Below are positions 46,525-55,463 of a stretch of DNA of 64,000 bases, in pieces; the first letter of the stretch is position 1, and each line of letters opens with the position of its first letter. The stretch comes from an uncultured Acidobacteriia bacterium. Its GTDB lineage: Bacteria; Acidobacteriota; Terriglobia; Bryobacterales; Bryobacteraceae. Position numbers and translations under genes: made by a program. Location: the NCBI GenBank assembly GCA_903875575.1, contig CAIQWJ010000028.1, positions 1-64,000 of the forward strand, given 5' to 3'. The notes below the pieces were generated by a model that was given only the letters and a program-made list of their open reading frames with translations, was not told the origin of the DNA and ran no database searches.

Positions 46525-47307
46525 TCAGGTCCAGAACGGCTCATCGGCCGGAACAAATTGAATGGGAACGTCTTTGATGAAAGTGCCGAGCCACTTCGCC
46601 AGGTCTTCCATGCCGGGTTGTTCGGAAACCACGTGGCCGAGCATAATGACCCCTTTCGGCATGCCGAGCGCGGCGGCGTCGGCGACGTAACCGACGTTGT
46701 CAAAAGCACCATCGGCCTCCTGCTGCTCTCCGCCGATGACGACGTCTGCATCGGCCGTCATTACCGGAGTGGCGTAGCCGGGGCCGAGGAGAATTCTGCT
46801 GACCTTTGCTTTCGGATCGCCCACGCAGCGGAACGCGCGAGAGCCGGTCAGACGCTTGACCTGGGAGGCGAATTCGCCGAGGGTCGTTTCCGGAATCGTC
46901 ATAGCGGGCGGGTGCATGCCGACATGTTCGCCGCCTTTCACGCCCACAGAGCGCAGAGACCCGACGACCGTGTAATCCGGCTGCATGCTGTGCATGTGAT
47001 CGTGCATGCGCCAGACGATCATGTCGTTCTTCTGCACGTATTCCGTCTTGAGTTTATAGAGGGGATTGGAGGTCAGGTCTTTGGTGTCGTCACGATCATT
47101 CCAGTAAGTGTCTTCGTGGGAAATGATCATGTTCAGGCCAGCCTCATTGGCGCGCTTCAACATGCCAAAGGTTGCCATAACGGTGGTAGCGATGCCTTTG
47201 ACTGTCGCGTCCGGATTGCCGACCTTGAAGGTGTCCCGAAACGACTGGTCGTTCCAGGGCACTCCGATATTCTTCCGGATGAGGTCGACGACTTCGCGGC
47301 CGGTCAT
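46525..47307 (-). CDS. Nif3-like dinuclear metal centre protein, cytoplasmic paralogue
   Basis: A 260-residue protein from ATG 47307, which overlaps the stop of its paralogue (TGATG). GREVVDLIRKNIGVPWNDQS, then GIATTVMATFGMLKRANEAG, LNMIISHEDTYWNDRDD match Nif3/DUF34. VIGGEQQEADGAFDNVGYVA and GVIMLGHVVSEQPGMEDLAK carry the second metal ligands. No signal peptide. Nif3-like proteins have been linked to GTP cyclohydrolase-like or metal-chaperone roles; here a hydrolase or isomerase of the sugar pathway is possible but unproven. Confidence 0.85.
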   Translation of the reverse strand: MTGREVVDLIRKNIGVPWNDQSFRDTFKVGNPDATVKGIATTVMATFGMLKRANEAGLNMIISHEDTYWNDRDDTKDLTSNPLYKLKTEYVQKNDMIVWRMHDHMHSMQPDYTVVGSLRSVGVKGGEHVGMHPPAMTIPETTLGEFASQVKRLTGSRAFRCVGDPKAKVSRILLGPGYATPVMTADADVVIGGEQQEADGAFDNVGYVADAAALGMPKGVIMLGHVVSEQPGMEDLAKWLGTFIKDVPIQFVPADEPFWT

Positions 47308-48209
47308 CAGGCAGCCCTCCAGTAGAGATCGCCGGCGGAGATCCAGCGGGTGGGGATGTCCGGGACCAAGGTCTTGAGCCAGTCGGCGCAGGCGCGCATG
47401 CCGGGATCTTCGGAAACAATGCGGCCGAGGGTCACCAGGCCGCGCTTTTCGCCGGCTGTGAAGATGTCGGCAGCGTAATAAGTGTTCTCCCATTCGCGCA
47501 CCTCGCCGGTGACGATCAGATCGGTTTCGGAATAGCGCTGCCACATGATTGCCGGCGTCAGGGTGCCGGGGTGCAGCATGACTCGTCGTACGGTGGCTTT
47601 GCGATCTCCCACGGCACGAAGGCCGCCGCGGAGGTTGAGGGACTTGCGGAGTTGCGCGACGACGTCTTCGGCGCTGCCAGACGGGAGGTCATAGAGAGAA
47701 TCGTCCGGCCTGACGCGGTATTTCGTCCAGCCGAGGGAAGCGGCCAGGCCGGTGAGCATCTCGTTTTCTTTGCGCGCCTGCCAGTGGTCGTGGAGGCGGT
47801 AGACGACGAGTCCGTTCTTTTCGATGAAGTCTTGCTTGGCCCTGAAGACCGGATCGTCCGGGGCGACGCCGGCGGGTCCGCGTCCGGCGGGCGACGGTCG
47901 TCCATCCTGGCGACCGAAGAAGGTCGGCTCATACGAGATGACAAGGTTGGTTCCGGCGGCGACGGCCTGTTTCAGAACTTCGACGGTGGCCATGGCCGTG
48001 GTGGCGATGCCGCGGACCGGAGTGTTGGGGTCACCCGCTTTGAAGCCATCGAGGCCAGTGGCAGGCCAGTCACCGCCGAGGCTTGCCTGCACCTGCTTAA
48101 CGACATCCTGAGCGGTCAGCGCAGAAGCACCAGGCAGCGGGAATTGCGCTGTGGCGAGGGTTCCTGCCAGCAGGGCGAATTGCCGTCGAGAGACATTTGG
48201 CTTGTTCAT
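47307..48209 (-). CDS. Nif3-like protein with Tat-type signal
   Basis: A 300-residue paralogue of the preceding gene, first of the leftward run. It opens with NVSRRQFALLAGTLATAQFP, a twin-Arg signal, so the product is probably exported folded with metal. Core motifs: VRGIATTAMATVEVLKQAVA, TNLVISYEPTFFGRQD (where the paralogue has ISHEDTYW), and LVTLGRIVSEDPGMRACADW. The His of the first metal site is replaced by Tyr, so its metal site may differ. A Pro/Gly-rich insert (RPSPAGRGPAGVAPDD) is present. Confidence 0.83.
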   Translation of the reverse strand: MNKPNVSRRQFALLAGTLATAQFPLPGASALTAQDVVKQVQASLGGDWPATGLDGFKAGDPNTPVRGIATTAMATVEVLKQAVAAGTNLVISYEPTFFGRQDGRPSPAGRGPAGVAPDDPVFRAKQDFIEKNGLVVYRLHDHWQARKENEMLTGLAASLGWTKYRVRPDDSLYDLPSGSAEDVVAQLRKSLNLRGGLRAVGDRKATVRRVMLHPGTLTPAIMWQRYSETDLIVTGEVREWENTYYAADIFTAGEKRGLVTLGRIVSEDPGMRACADWLKTLVPDIPTRWISAGDLYWRAA

Positions 48210-48309
48210 TTCAGACCAGGTCCGGGCGCAAGATACGAGGAGTTGCCGGTAATGAGCATATCATCGGGTCAACGACATCGTAGCGCCATTCTACTTTGGC
48301 CGGACCAAG

Positions 48310-48329
48310 TATTGCAAGCGCTTGCAATA
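48310..48329. promoter_or_regulatory. Perfect 20-bp LacI-type operator between divergent runs
   Basis: TATTGCAAGCGCTTGCAATA is perfectly palindromic with the central AAGCGCTT common to LacI-family sites. Its TTGCAA overlaps a possible -35, with TATAAC 15 nt further on as a rough -10 for the rightward run. The gap between divergent starts (48209 and 48392) holds only this element. Confidence 0.75.
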
Positions 48330-48391
48330 GGCGGGGGATTGATATAACATCGCAGTTTGCTTTGCGCGGGGAAAACTCCAGCAGGAACCAC

Positions 48392-49471
48392 ATGAAAATC
48401 AATTTCAGGATCAGTAGCATCGGCCTGTTCGCCGCGTTCGTCGGTATCGCGCTGGCCGCACAGGCGCAGGTTGCGACCGAGGTGCCTCCGGTCATCCCGG
48501 GCGCGAAACCGGTGGCAGTAGAACACATCAAGGTACACGGGACGGCGCTCGAAGGGAATCTCGAAGGCGACGATGTGGATCGGGACGTGATTGTATTCCT
48601 GCCTGCGAGCTACGCGACACAGAAGAACCGGCGTTATCCGGTGGTGTATGCGCTGCACGGCTATTCGATTGGCGCGGACCAGTGGACGAAGGAAATCCAT
48701 GTGCCGCAGACGATTGAAGGCGCGTTTGCTCAGGGCGCGGCGGACATGATTGTCGTGCTGCCCGATTCGAAGACCGTTCACAATGGCTCGATGTATTCGA
48801 GTTCCGTGACGACCGGAGATTTTGAAAAGTTTATTGCGCACGATGTGGTGGCGTGGATTGACGCACATTACCGCACGATTCCGCAGCGTACCAGCCGGGG
48901 CCTTGTGGGCCACTCGATGGGGGGTTATGGGGCGAGCCGGATCGGGATGAAGTTTCCCGAGGTATTTGGCAGCCTTTACATCATGAGTCCGTGCTGCATG
49001 ACGGCTCGCGCGGCGGGTCCTGTGAATGCGGAGACGGATAAGGCGCTGGCCGCGGTGCAATCACCCGCAGACTCGGCGAAGCTATCGTTTGGACTGCGTG
49101 CGCAGTTGGCTTCAGCCGCGGCGTGGTCGCCGAATCCGAAGAATCCTCCGCTCTACCTGGATTTGCCGTCGAAGGATGGAAAAGTGGATCAGGACGTGAT
49201 TGCAAAATGGGCCGCCAACGCGCCGCTGGCATTTGTGGATCAGTACATCGGAAACCTGAAGCAATACCGCGGGATTTCGATCGACGTGGGAGATCAGGAC
49301 GGGTTGCGTGCGGGCACCGCGAAGCTGCACGAGATACTGGACAGCTATGGCGTGGCCAACAGTTTCGAAGTTTACAAGGGCACGCACACGAGCGCGGTAT
49401 CCGACCGCTTTCAGAATCACGTCATGCCGTTTTTCAGCAAGAATTTATGCGCGACCGCCAGTTGCAAGTGA
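48392..49471 (+). CDS. Exported esterase, FrmB/esterase D-like
   Basis: A 359-residue alpha/beta hydrolase from ATG 48392 after AGGA. Signal peptide NFRISSIGLFAAFVGIALAA. RDVIVFLPASYATQKNRRYP, VVYALHGYSI, nucleophile GLVGHSMGGYGASR near residue 175, and late GTHTSAVSDRFQNHVMPFF with the likely catalytic His. Substrates may be acetyl or feruloyl esters on hemicellulose. It is first in the rightward run and just downstream of the LacI-type palindrome. Confidence 0.88.
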   Translation: MKINFRISSIGLFAAFVGIALAAQAQVATEVPPVIPGAKPVAVEHIKVHGTALEGNLEGDDVDRDVIVFLPASYATQKNRRYPVVYALHGYSIGADQWTKEIHVPQTIEGAFAQGAADMIVVLPDSKTVHNGSMYSSSVTTGDFEKFIAHDVVAWIDAHYRTIPQRTSRGLVGHSMGGYGASRIGMKFPEVFGSLYIMSPCCMTARAAGPVNAETDKALAAVQSPADSAKLSFGLRAQLASAAAWSPNPKNPPLYLDLPSKDGKVDQDVIAKWAANAPLAFVDQYIGNLKQYRGISIDVGDQDGLRAGTAKLHEILDSYGVANSFEVYKGTHTSAVSDRFQNHVMPFFSKNLCATASCK

Positions 49472-49519
49472 GCGGTTGATTGATAACGCCCGAAAGAAAG
49501 AAACTCAGTTGATCGTCTT

Positions 49520-51121
49520 ATGAAATATTCCATTCCAGTTCTGGCAGCCGCATTGGCTGTGGCATCGCTCGCTCTCGCTTTGGACGGACAATCCGGGATA
49601 CATGATCCGTCCACAGTAGTGCTGTGCAACGGCAAGTACTACACGTGGGGCACGGGCGGTACGGGCCTTGTCTCCGACGACGGGTGGACGTGGAAGACTG
49701 GCACGCCACTGCCGCGACGGGGGCTGGCGCCAGATGTAATTCACATCGGCGACCGTTACTATGCTTACGTTGCCGCGAACATTGGCGCGCAGCCGAAGGC
49801 CGCGGTGAACATGATCTGGAGCAAGACGCTGGATCCGGATTCGCCCGATTACAAGTGGGAAGAGGGCGGAGTAGTGGCGTCTTCGGACGGCGTGGAAGAC
49901 TCCAATGCGATCGATCCGGGAGTATTTCTGGACCCGAACGACGGCAGGCTCTGGCTGGTCTATGGGTCTTATTTCGGCTATATCCGGTTGGTGGAACTCG
50001 ATCCCAAGACGGGCAAACGGCTGCATCCCGGCGATGTGCCGCGCAATCTGGCGGTGAACTGTGAAGCCTCCGACATGATTTTTCACGATGGCTATTATTA
50101 CCTGCTCGCCACGCATGGCAGTTGCTGCCGGGGGACGGACTCCGGGTACAACATCCGCATGGGCCGGGCGCGGAAGGTCACGGGACCGTTCATCGACAGC
50201 GAAGGCGTCGATATGATCCAGGGCGGAGGGAAGCTTTTCGTGGGATCTCGCGGGACGTTGATTGGCCCGGGCCATTTCGGACTGCTGGATCTGGGCCAGG
50301 GCGTGCAGAAGTTTTCACTGCACTATGAAGCCGATCTGGATCGCGGCGGCGCGAGCGTGCTCGACATTCGGCCTTTGCTGTGGAAGGATGGCTGGCCCGT
50401 TGCCGGCGACAACCTGAAGGCGGGAACGTACGAGCTTGAATCTGCGCACACAGGGACGGCGCTGGAACTCGCAGTGGAGGGAATGCCGGTTGGCGGACGG
50501 GTTGGCCGGGGCGGTGGTCCGGGTCGTGGTCCCGGTGGACCGGGTGGACGCGGTGGCTCTGGTGCGGCCGGCGGCGGTCGGGGTGCTTCGGGGTTTGTTG
50601 GTGGAACTCCGGGTGGGCCGGCCTTTGGTGCGGGTGGTGGGCGGGGTCCGTCGGGACCTGCCGGCGCTCCAGGCGGCGGACGCGGAATGTTTGGCGGCCA
50701 GGGTGGCGTGATTCCAGCGCAGGATGTGGCGCAGGTTTCGGCGAACTGGCCTTCCGGCAAAGTGGATCCGCGCATGGCGATTTACCTGAGCGAGGCACAA
50801 CAAAAATGGGCGATCACGCCGGTGGCGAACGGTGGCGGCTATCCGGGTTCGCCGTATTTCAAGATCACGATTGCAGGCACAGATAGAACGCTTGCCGCTA
50901 CGGAAGGCGGAGAACTTGTGGTACTGCCCGCCTTCACGAACGGGCCCGAACAACTCTGGCGTTTTGATGAACTGGCGGACGGCTCGTGGCGCATCATGCC
51001 CAAGGCCATTCCGAATTCCAAAGACACGATGGCGCTTTCGGCTGTGGGCAGCAGTTTCGCGACTTTATCGAAATTCGATCCGGCCAGCCAGAAGCAGCGC
51101 TGGCTGCTCAGGACACCGTAA
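49520..51121 (+). CDS. GH43 arabinan endo-1,5-alpha-L-arabinosidase-like with trefoil module
   Basis: A 533-residue exported enzyme with signal KYSIPVLAAALAVASLALA. The 5-bladed propeller begins SGIHDPSTVVLCNGKYYTWG (base Asp), has SNAIDPGVFLDPNDGRLWLV (second Asp), then CEASDMIFHDGYYYLLATHG (acid Glu) and GPGHFGLLDLG. A C-terminal beta-trefoil-like module (AGTYELESAHTGTALELAVE ... EQLWRFDELADGSWRIMPKA) is split by about 75 residues of Gly/Arg/Pro-rich repeats (about 50490-50710). It likely cuts arabinan side chains. Insert length is unusual for the module. Confidence 0.9.
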   Translation: MKYSIPVLAAALAVASLALALDGQSGIHDPSTVVLCNGKYYTWGTGGTGLVSDDGWTWKTGTPLPRRGLAPDVIHIGDRYYAYVAANIGAQPKAAVNMIWSKTLDPDSPDYKWEEGGVVASSDGVEDSNAIDPGVFLDPNDGRLWLVYGSYFGYIRLVELDPKTGKRLHPGDVPRNLAVNCEASDMIFHDGYYYLLATHGSCCRGTDSGYNIRMGRARKVTGPFIDSEGVDMIQGGGKLFVGSRGTLIGPGHFGLLDLGQGVQKFSLHYEADLDRGGASVLDIRPLLWKDGWPVAGDNLKAGTYELESAHTGTALELAVEGMPVGGRVGRGGGPGRGPGGPGGRGGSGAAGGGRGASGFVGGTPGGPAFGAGGGRGPSGPAGAPGGGRGMFGGQGGVIPAQDVAQVSANWPSGKVDPRMAIYLSEAQQKWAITPVANGGGYPGSPYFKITIAGTDRTLAATEGGELVVLPAFTNGPEQLWRFDELADGSWRIMPKAIPNSKDTMALSAVGSSFATLSKFDPASQKQRWLLRTP

Positions 51122-51138
51122 TGACCAGGGACTCTTCC

Positions 51139-51927
51139 ATGACTCTTCTTTCCAAATACCGTATTCCGGCGCTCGGCGCGCTTGCTATCGCCGCCTTACT
51201 GAGCGCGGCAGCCCAGGTACCGCCGGTGGGTGGCACGACGAAAACGCCGCCAGCCGGTGCCGCTGCGAAGGTGCCAGCGGCGGGTGCTGCAGCGAAGGTG
51301 CATCCGGTGAGCACCGCGGCCCCAGTGCCGCCGGTGGTACTGACTAAACCGATTACGCCGGAGAAGCTCACCGGTGCGGACGGCTTCATCCAGCGATGGC
51401 TTCTGCTCGAACCGATCGGCGCAAACGGGCTGACTGACGCTATCGTCCAGGCCACCGTGAAGAAGGAATATTTTCCCGGGCAGTTCACTGCTATTCCGCA
51501 CGACGGCGATAAAGTGGCTGTCGATGGCGGCGATCTGACGTGGCACGCCGTGGATACGAAGGACTACAACATCAATTTGTATCGTTTCTCTGAAAGCCAT
51601 GGCAAGAAGACTTCGGACGTACTGTTCTGGGCTGTCACCACGGTTACCAGTCCGAAGGAGATGAGTGGCGTGCGGCTGGCGATCGGTTCGAACGCGGCGT
51701 CAGTCTGGTGGGTGAATGGCCAGGAAGTGATTGGCATTTATGGCGACCGACAGACGGTGATCGACGATGGCGTTTCGAAGCGCCTGACGCTGAAGAAGGG
51801 GCCCAATGTGGTTCGCGCCGCGATTGTCAACGGCGGTGGCGCGACCGATTTCTGCGCGCGGTTTCTGGATGCTGACGACCAGCCTGTAAAGGGCCTTTCG
51901 GTCAGCGTTGGCGAGGTTCGCAAGTGA
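51139..51927 (+). CDS. Hypothetical exported protein with Pro/Ala repeats
   Basis: About 262 residues from ATG 51139, preceded by AGGGA; ATG 51121 overlapping the GH43 stop is an alternative. Signal segment KYRIPALGALAIAALLSAAA. Pro/Ala-rich near-repeats follow (VPPVGGTTKTPPAGAAAKVP). The globular part has FIQRWLLLEPIG and VRLAIGSNAASVWWVNGQEV, then IYGDRQTVIDDGVSKRLTLK, a galactose-binding-like beta-sandwich pattern seen next to glycosidases. Its stop overlaps the CE7 start. It could be a carbohydrate-binding partner of that esterase; this is inferred. Confidence 0.7.
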   Translation: MTLLSKYRIPALGALAIAALLSAAAQVPPVGGTTKTPPAGAAAKVPAAGAAAKVHPVSTAAPVPPVVLTKPITPEKLTGADGFIQRWLLLEPIGANGLTDAIVQATVKKEYFPGQFTAIPHDGDKVAVDGGDLTWHAVDTKDYNINLYRFSESHGKKTSDVLFWAVTTVTSPKEMSGVRLAIGSNAASVWWVNGQEVIGIYGDRQTVIDDGVSKRLTLKKGPNVVRAAIVNGGGATDFCARFLDADDQPVKGLSVSVGEVRK

Positions 51928-53303
51928 CGCGCCAACAGCCACGGCTGGCATTTGCCCTGATGCTTGCGGCGGTGTCCGCATTTGCACAACCTCCGCAACG
52001 GCCTCAGATTCAGCAGCAACTGACCTTTGTGCCCTATCATGCGGGTGGCATCTACAACGTGGGTGAGACGGTGGGCTGGACTGTAACTCCAGGGCCGGAC
52101 AAGCCGACTTACAGTTACAAATTTACGATTCGCCGGAACAATGCCGTGGTTCTCAAGGAAGGCCAGTTGGATCTTTCGTCGGGCCAGGCCAAGATTGAGA
52201 TCACCGGGGATCAGCCGGAGATGCTTTATGTTGCGGTGGAGCCGTCCGCGAAACTGGCGGGCGAAGAGCCTGCGGCGGGTGCGCCCGCACCACCGGCAGT
52301 TGACCCCGTGACCGGTTATCTGGGCGGCAATACGGGGCGCAATAACGGTCTTTATGCGGTCGGGGCGGCAGTGTCGCCGACGAAACTGACGCTTTCCACT
52401 CCGCGTCCCGCGGACTTCGACGCGTTCTGGAGCCAGAAGCTCGCCGCGCAGGCGAAGATCCCGATCAACCCCGTGCTGACGCCGGTGCCGACAGATGTGC
52501 CGGGAGTGGAAATGAATATGTTCGCGCTGGATGCGCTGGGAAGCAAAGCGCACGGGTACGTCGCGAAGCCGGCGAAGGAAGGTAAGTTTCCAGCCGTGAT
52601 CCAGTTGCAGTATGCGGGCATCTATGCGCTGAACGCTCGTGGCGATGCACAGCGCGCGGCCGAAGGCTGGCTGATGATCAACGTAGATTCGCACGATAAG
52701 CTGCCGTCCGATCCGGCGGGCGATGTCCCTAAGGGTTATCAGGCGGTGGGAAATACGGACCGGGAGAAGTCGTATTTTCTGAACATGTATCTGCGCGATT
52801 CGCGGGCGTTGGATTATTTGATGACGCGGGACGACTGGGACGGGAAGACCATCGTACTGACGGGCGGCAGTATGGGTGGGCAGCAGAGTCTTATGCTGGC
52901 TGGCCTGCGTCCGGAGAAGATTACGTCAGTGCTGGTATGTGTGCCGGCGGGCGCGGACAGCAACGGCGACCTGCACGGCCGTAAAGCAGGGTATCCGAAC
53001 TGGGCCGTGAGTAACCCGGATGTGGCGAATACAGGGCTCTATTTCGATACCGTCAACTTCGCTTCGCGCATCAAAGCGCCGGTAATGGCGGGCATGGGGT
53101 TCATCGATACGATTTCACCGCCAGCGGGTGTGTGGACGGCGCTGAATCAGATTTCCGCGCCGGTGGAGCCACTGCCGATGATCGAATCCGAGCATGATAA
53201 TCTTACGCCGATGAAGGGACGCGCCTGCCCGGCGAGAACAAAAGAATTGCTGGACGTGCTGGTCAAGGGCGGCGAATTCAAGCCAAACGGCATCAGACAG
53301 TAA
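51924..53303 (+). CDS. Acetyl-xylan esterase, CE7 (AXE1) family
   Basis: A 459-residue enzyme from GTG 51924 (GTGA overlap with the previous gene). Signal PRLAFALMLAAVSAFA. An N-terminal beta-sandwich precedes the CE7 domain: TLSTPRPADFDAFWSQKLAA, then FPAVIQLQYAGIYALNARGD, nucleophile ILTGGSMGGQQSLMLAGL near residue 315 and late IESEHDNLTPMKG with the catalytic His region. It removes acetyl groups from xylan and oligomers. Confidence 0.92.
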   Translation: MTRQQPRLAFALMLAAVSAFAQPPQRPQIQQQLTFVPYHAGGIYNVGETVGWTVTPGPDKPTYSYKFTIRRNNAVVLKEGQLDLSSGQAKIEITGDQPEMLYVAVEPSAKLAGEEPAAGAPAPPAVDPVTGYLGGNTGRNNGLYAVGAAVSPTKLTLSTPRPADFDAFWSQKLAAQAKIPINPVLTPVPTDVPGVEMNMFALDALGSKAHGYVAKPAKEGKFPAVIQLQYAGIYALNARGDAQRAAEGWLMINVDSHDKLPSDPAGDVPKGYQAVGNTDREKSYFLNMYLRDSRALDYLMTRDDWDGKTIVLTGGSMGGQQSLMLAGLRPEKITSVLVCVPAGADSNGDLHGRKAGYPNWAVSNPDVANTGLYFDTVNFASRIKAPVMAGMGFIDTISPPAGVWTALNQISAPVEPLPMIESEHDNLTPMKGRACPARTKELLDVLVKGGEFKPNGIRQ

Positions 53304-53343
53304 CGGGCGGTTCTGTCAGGGATTTCTGAGGAGAGTGTTCGTA

Positions 53344-55425
53344 ATGAAGAATAAGAGTATTTCGCGACTGAGCCGTCGCTCCTTTGCAGGGGCCATTGCC
53401 GGGGTGGGTGCCGCCGCTACGCTGGCAGCACAGCAACCGACCGCGGCACCGAATCCGGCCCCGGGTGTGGCACTACCGCGCCCGGGTGGCCCGCCGCCGG
53501 AAGTGGTCCCATTCGCCGCGCCGCTTGAGTTCAAGCGACGCGATGTAGCTCTCAAGGCGAAGCCATTTCCGATGACGCAGGTTCGCGTTACCGGAGGCGT
53601 TTTTAAGGCAGCCGAGGATGCGAATCGCGGTTACATGAGCCGTCTGGCGGCTGATCGTCTCTTGTACAACTTCCGTCAGAACGCCGGGCTCGACGTGAAG
53701 GGAGCGGAGCCGCTGGGTGGGTGGGAGGCACCTGCGGACGGCAAACACGGCACTGAACTCCGTGGGCATTTCATTGGACATTTTCTTTCCGCCAGCGCTA
53801 ATCTCTATGCCGCCACGGGCGACAAAGACGCCAAGGCCAAGGCCGATTACATGGTGGCGGAACTGGCCAAGGTGCAGGAGAAACTTGGCGGCGGCTATCT
53901 CAGCGCCTTCCCGATGGAATTGTTCGACCGGCTCGACGCACTCAGCGGCAAGCCTCGCCCCGCAGGCCCTCCGCAGCCGAACCAGCCGCAAATTCCGTGG
54001 GCTCCGTTCTACACGATTCACAAGATCTTCGCGGGAATGCTCGACATGCATACGCTCGCGGGCAACAAGCAGGCGCTCGATGTGACGAAGGGCATGGGAG
54101 ACTGGGCCGACAAGTGGTCCGGAGCTAAGACCGAAGAGCACATGCAGGAGATCCTGAATGAGGAATTCGGCGGCATCGCGGAATCGCTCTACAACCTTGC
54201 GGCGATCACTGGTGACGATAAGTACGCGAAAGCGGGCGACCGCTTTACGAAGAAACGCTTTGTGAATCCGCTGGCGCTGCGGCGCGACGAACTCAAAGGG
54301 CTCCACGTCAATACGCATGTTCCGCAGGCAATCGCCGCTGCCCGGCGCTATGAGATCTCGGGCGATCTGAGGTTTCACGATGTTGCGGACTACTTCCTCA
54401 TGGAAGTTTCCAGCGCGCGCAGTTATGTGACCGGTGGCACGAGCAATGGTGAACTCTGGCAGACCGAACCGCGGCGTCTGGCGTCTGAACTGAAACGCAG
54501 CACGTCTGCAGCGGAATGCTGCTGCTCGTACAACCTGATGAAGCTCACGCGTCATCTGTACAGCTGGAATCCGGATCCGAAGTATTTCGACTATTTCGAG
54601 CGGACGCTGCTCAATGAGCGCATTGGGACCATACGACTCGACAAGGGCTATACCCAGTACTATGCGTCGCTGACTTCGGGTGCGTGGAAGACTTTCAATA
54701 ACGAAGACAAGGCGTTCTGGTGCTGCACGGGCACAGGCGTGGAGGAATACGCCAAGCTCAACGACAGCATCTACTGGCATGACGACCGCGGGGTCTTCGT
54801 CAACCTCTATATTCCGTCGGATCTCGACTGGCAGGAAAAGGGTCTGAAGCTGCGCCAGGAGACGAAGTTTCCGGACGAGCACACGACGAGCCTGACTGTG
54901 ACCGCGGACAAGCCGGTGCAGACGGCGATTCGGCTACGTATTCCTTCATGGACGAACGGGGCGCGCGTGAAACTGAACGGACGCGCGTTGGAAGCGACGG
55001 CCGAACCCGGGAGTTATCTGACTCTCGATCGCACGTGGAAGAACGGCGACCGCATCGACGTGGAAATGCCCATGAGGCTGACCGTGGAGGCCATGCCTGA
55101 CGATCCGAGCATACAGGCATTTCTCTATGGTCCGCTGGTGTTGGCGGGAGACCTGGGCAATGAAGGGCTAACGGAGCAGATGATTATTGGACCGCAGGGT
55201 CCGGCGGTCAGGAGGCCGGACGGCCCGCCTGCGAATCCAAACCGTCCAATGCTGGAAGCGATTTCGATCCCGCTGCATGCGTCTGGTCCGGACCCGGCGG
55301 CGTGGATCAAGCCGACGGAGAAGCCGCAGACGTTCCGCACCAGCGGGCAGAAGCAGGATGTGACGCTCGCGCCACTGAACAAGATGCTCGATCGCCGTTA
55401 TGCAGTCTATTGGGAAGTATCCTGA
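53344..55425 (+). CDS. GH127 beta-L-arabinofuranosidase, Tat-exported
   Basis: A 693-residue (alpha/alpha)6 enzyme (DUF1680). ATG 53344 follows GAGGAG; the signal ISRLSRRSFAGAIAGVGAAA is of twin-Arg type. RVTGGVFKAAEDANRGYMSR and GHFIGHFLSASANLYAATGD start the domain. The zinc-Cys site is seen in AAECCCSYNLMKLTRHLYSW near residue 389 and FWCCTGTGVEEYAKLNDSIY near 458, whose Cys is the nucleophile in studied members. It would release arabinose from beta-linked arabinofuranosides as found on plant glycoproteins and pectin. Confidence 0.93.
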   Translation: MKNKSISRLSRRSFAGAIAGVGAAATLAAQQPTAAPNPAPGVALPRPGGPPPEVVPFAAPLEFKRRDVALKAKPFPMTQVRVTGGVFKAAEDANRGYMSRLAADRLLYNFRQNAGLDVKGAEPLGGWEAPADGKHGTELRGHFIGHFLSASANLYAATGDKDAKAKADYMVAELAKVQEKLGGGYLSAFPMELFDRLDALSGKPRPAGPPQPNQPQIPWAPFYTIHKIFAGMLDMHTLAGNKQALDVTKGMGDWADKWSGAKTEEHMQEILNEEFGGIAESLYNLAAITGDDKYAKAGDRFTKKRFVNPLALRRDELKGLHVNTHVPQAIAAARRYEISGDLRFHDVADYFLMEVSSARSYVTGGTSNGELWQTEPRRLASELKRSTSAAECCCSYNLMKLTRHLYSWNPDPKYFDYFERTLLNERIGTIRLDKGYTQYYASLTSGAWKTFNNEDKAFWCCTGTGVEEYAKLNDSIYWHDDRGVFVNLYIPSDLDWQEKGLKLRQETKFPDEHTTSLTVTADKPVQTAIRLRIPSWTNGARVKLNGRALEATAEPGSYLTLDRTWKNGDRIDVEMPMRLTVEAMPDDPSIQAFLYGPLVLAGDLGNEGLTEQMIIGPQGPAVRRPDGPPANPNRPMLEAISIPLHASGPDPAAWIKPTEKPQTFRTSGQKQDVTLAPLNKMLDRRYAVYWEVS

Positions 55426-55463
55426 CCGTCCATCAGGATTTGAGTCGACATAAAAGGGGAGTT

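Noticed and set aside
55302-55463. Upstream extension of the SGNH esterase frame
   Set aside because: It overlaps the end of the GH127 gene and lies before a clear Shine-Dalgarno and signal peptide at 55464.
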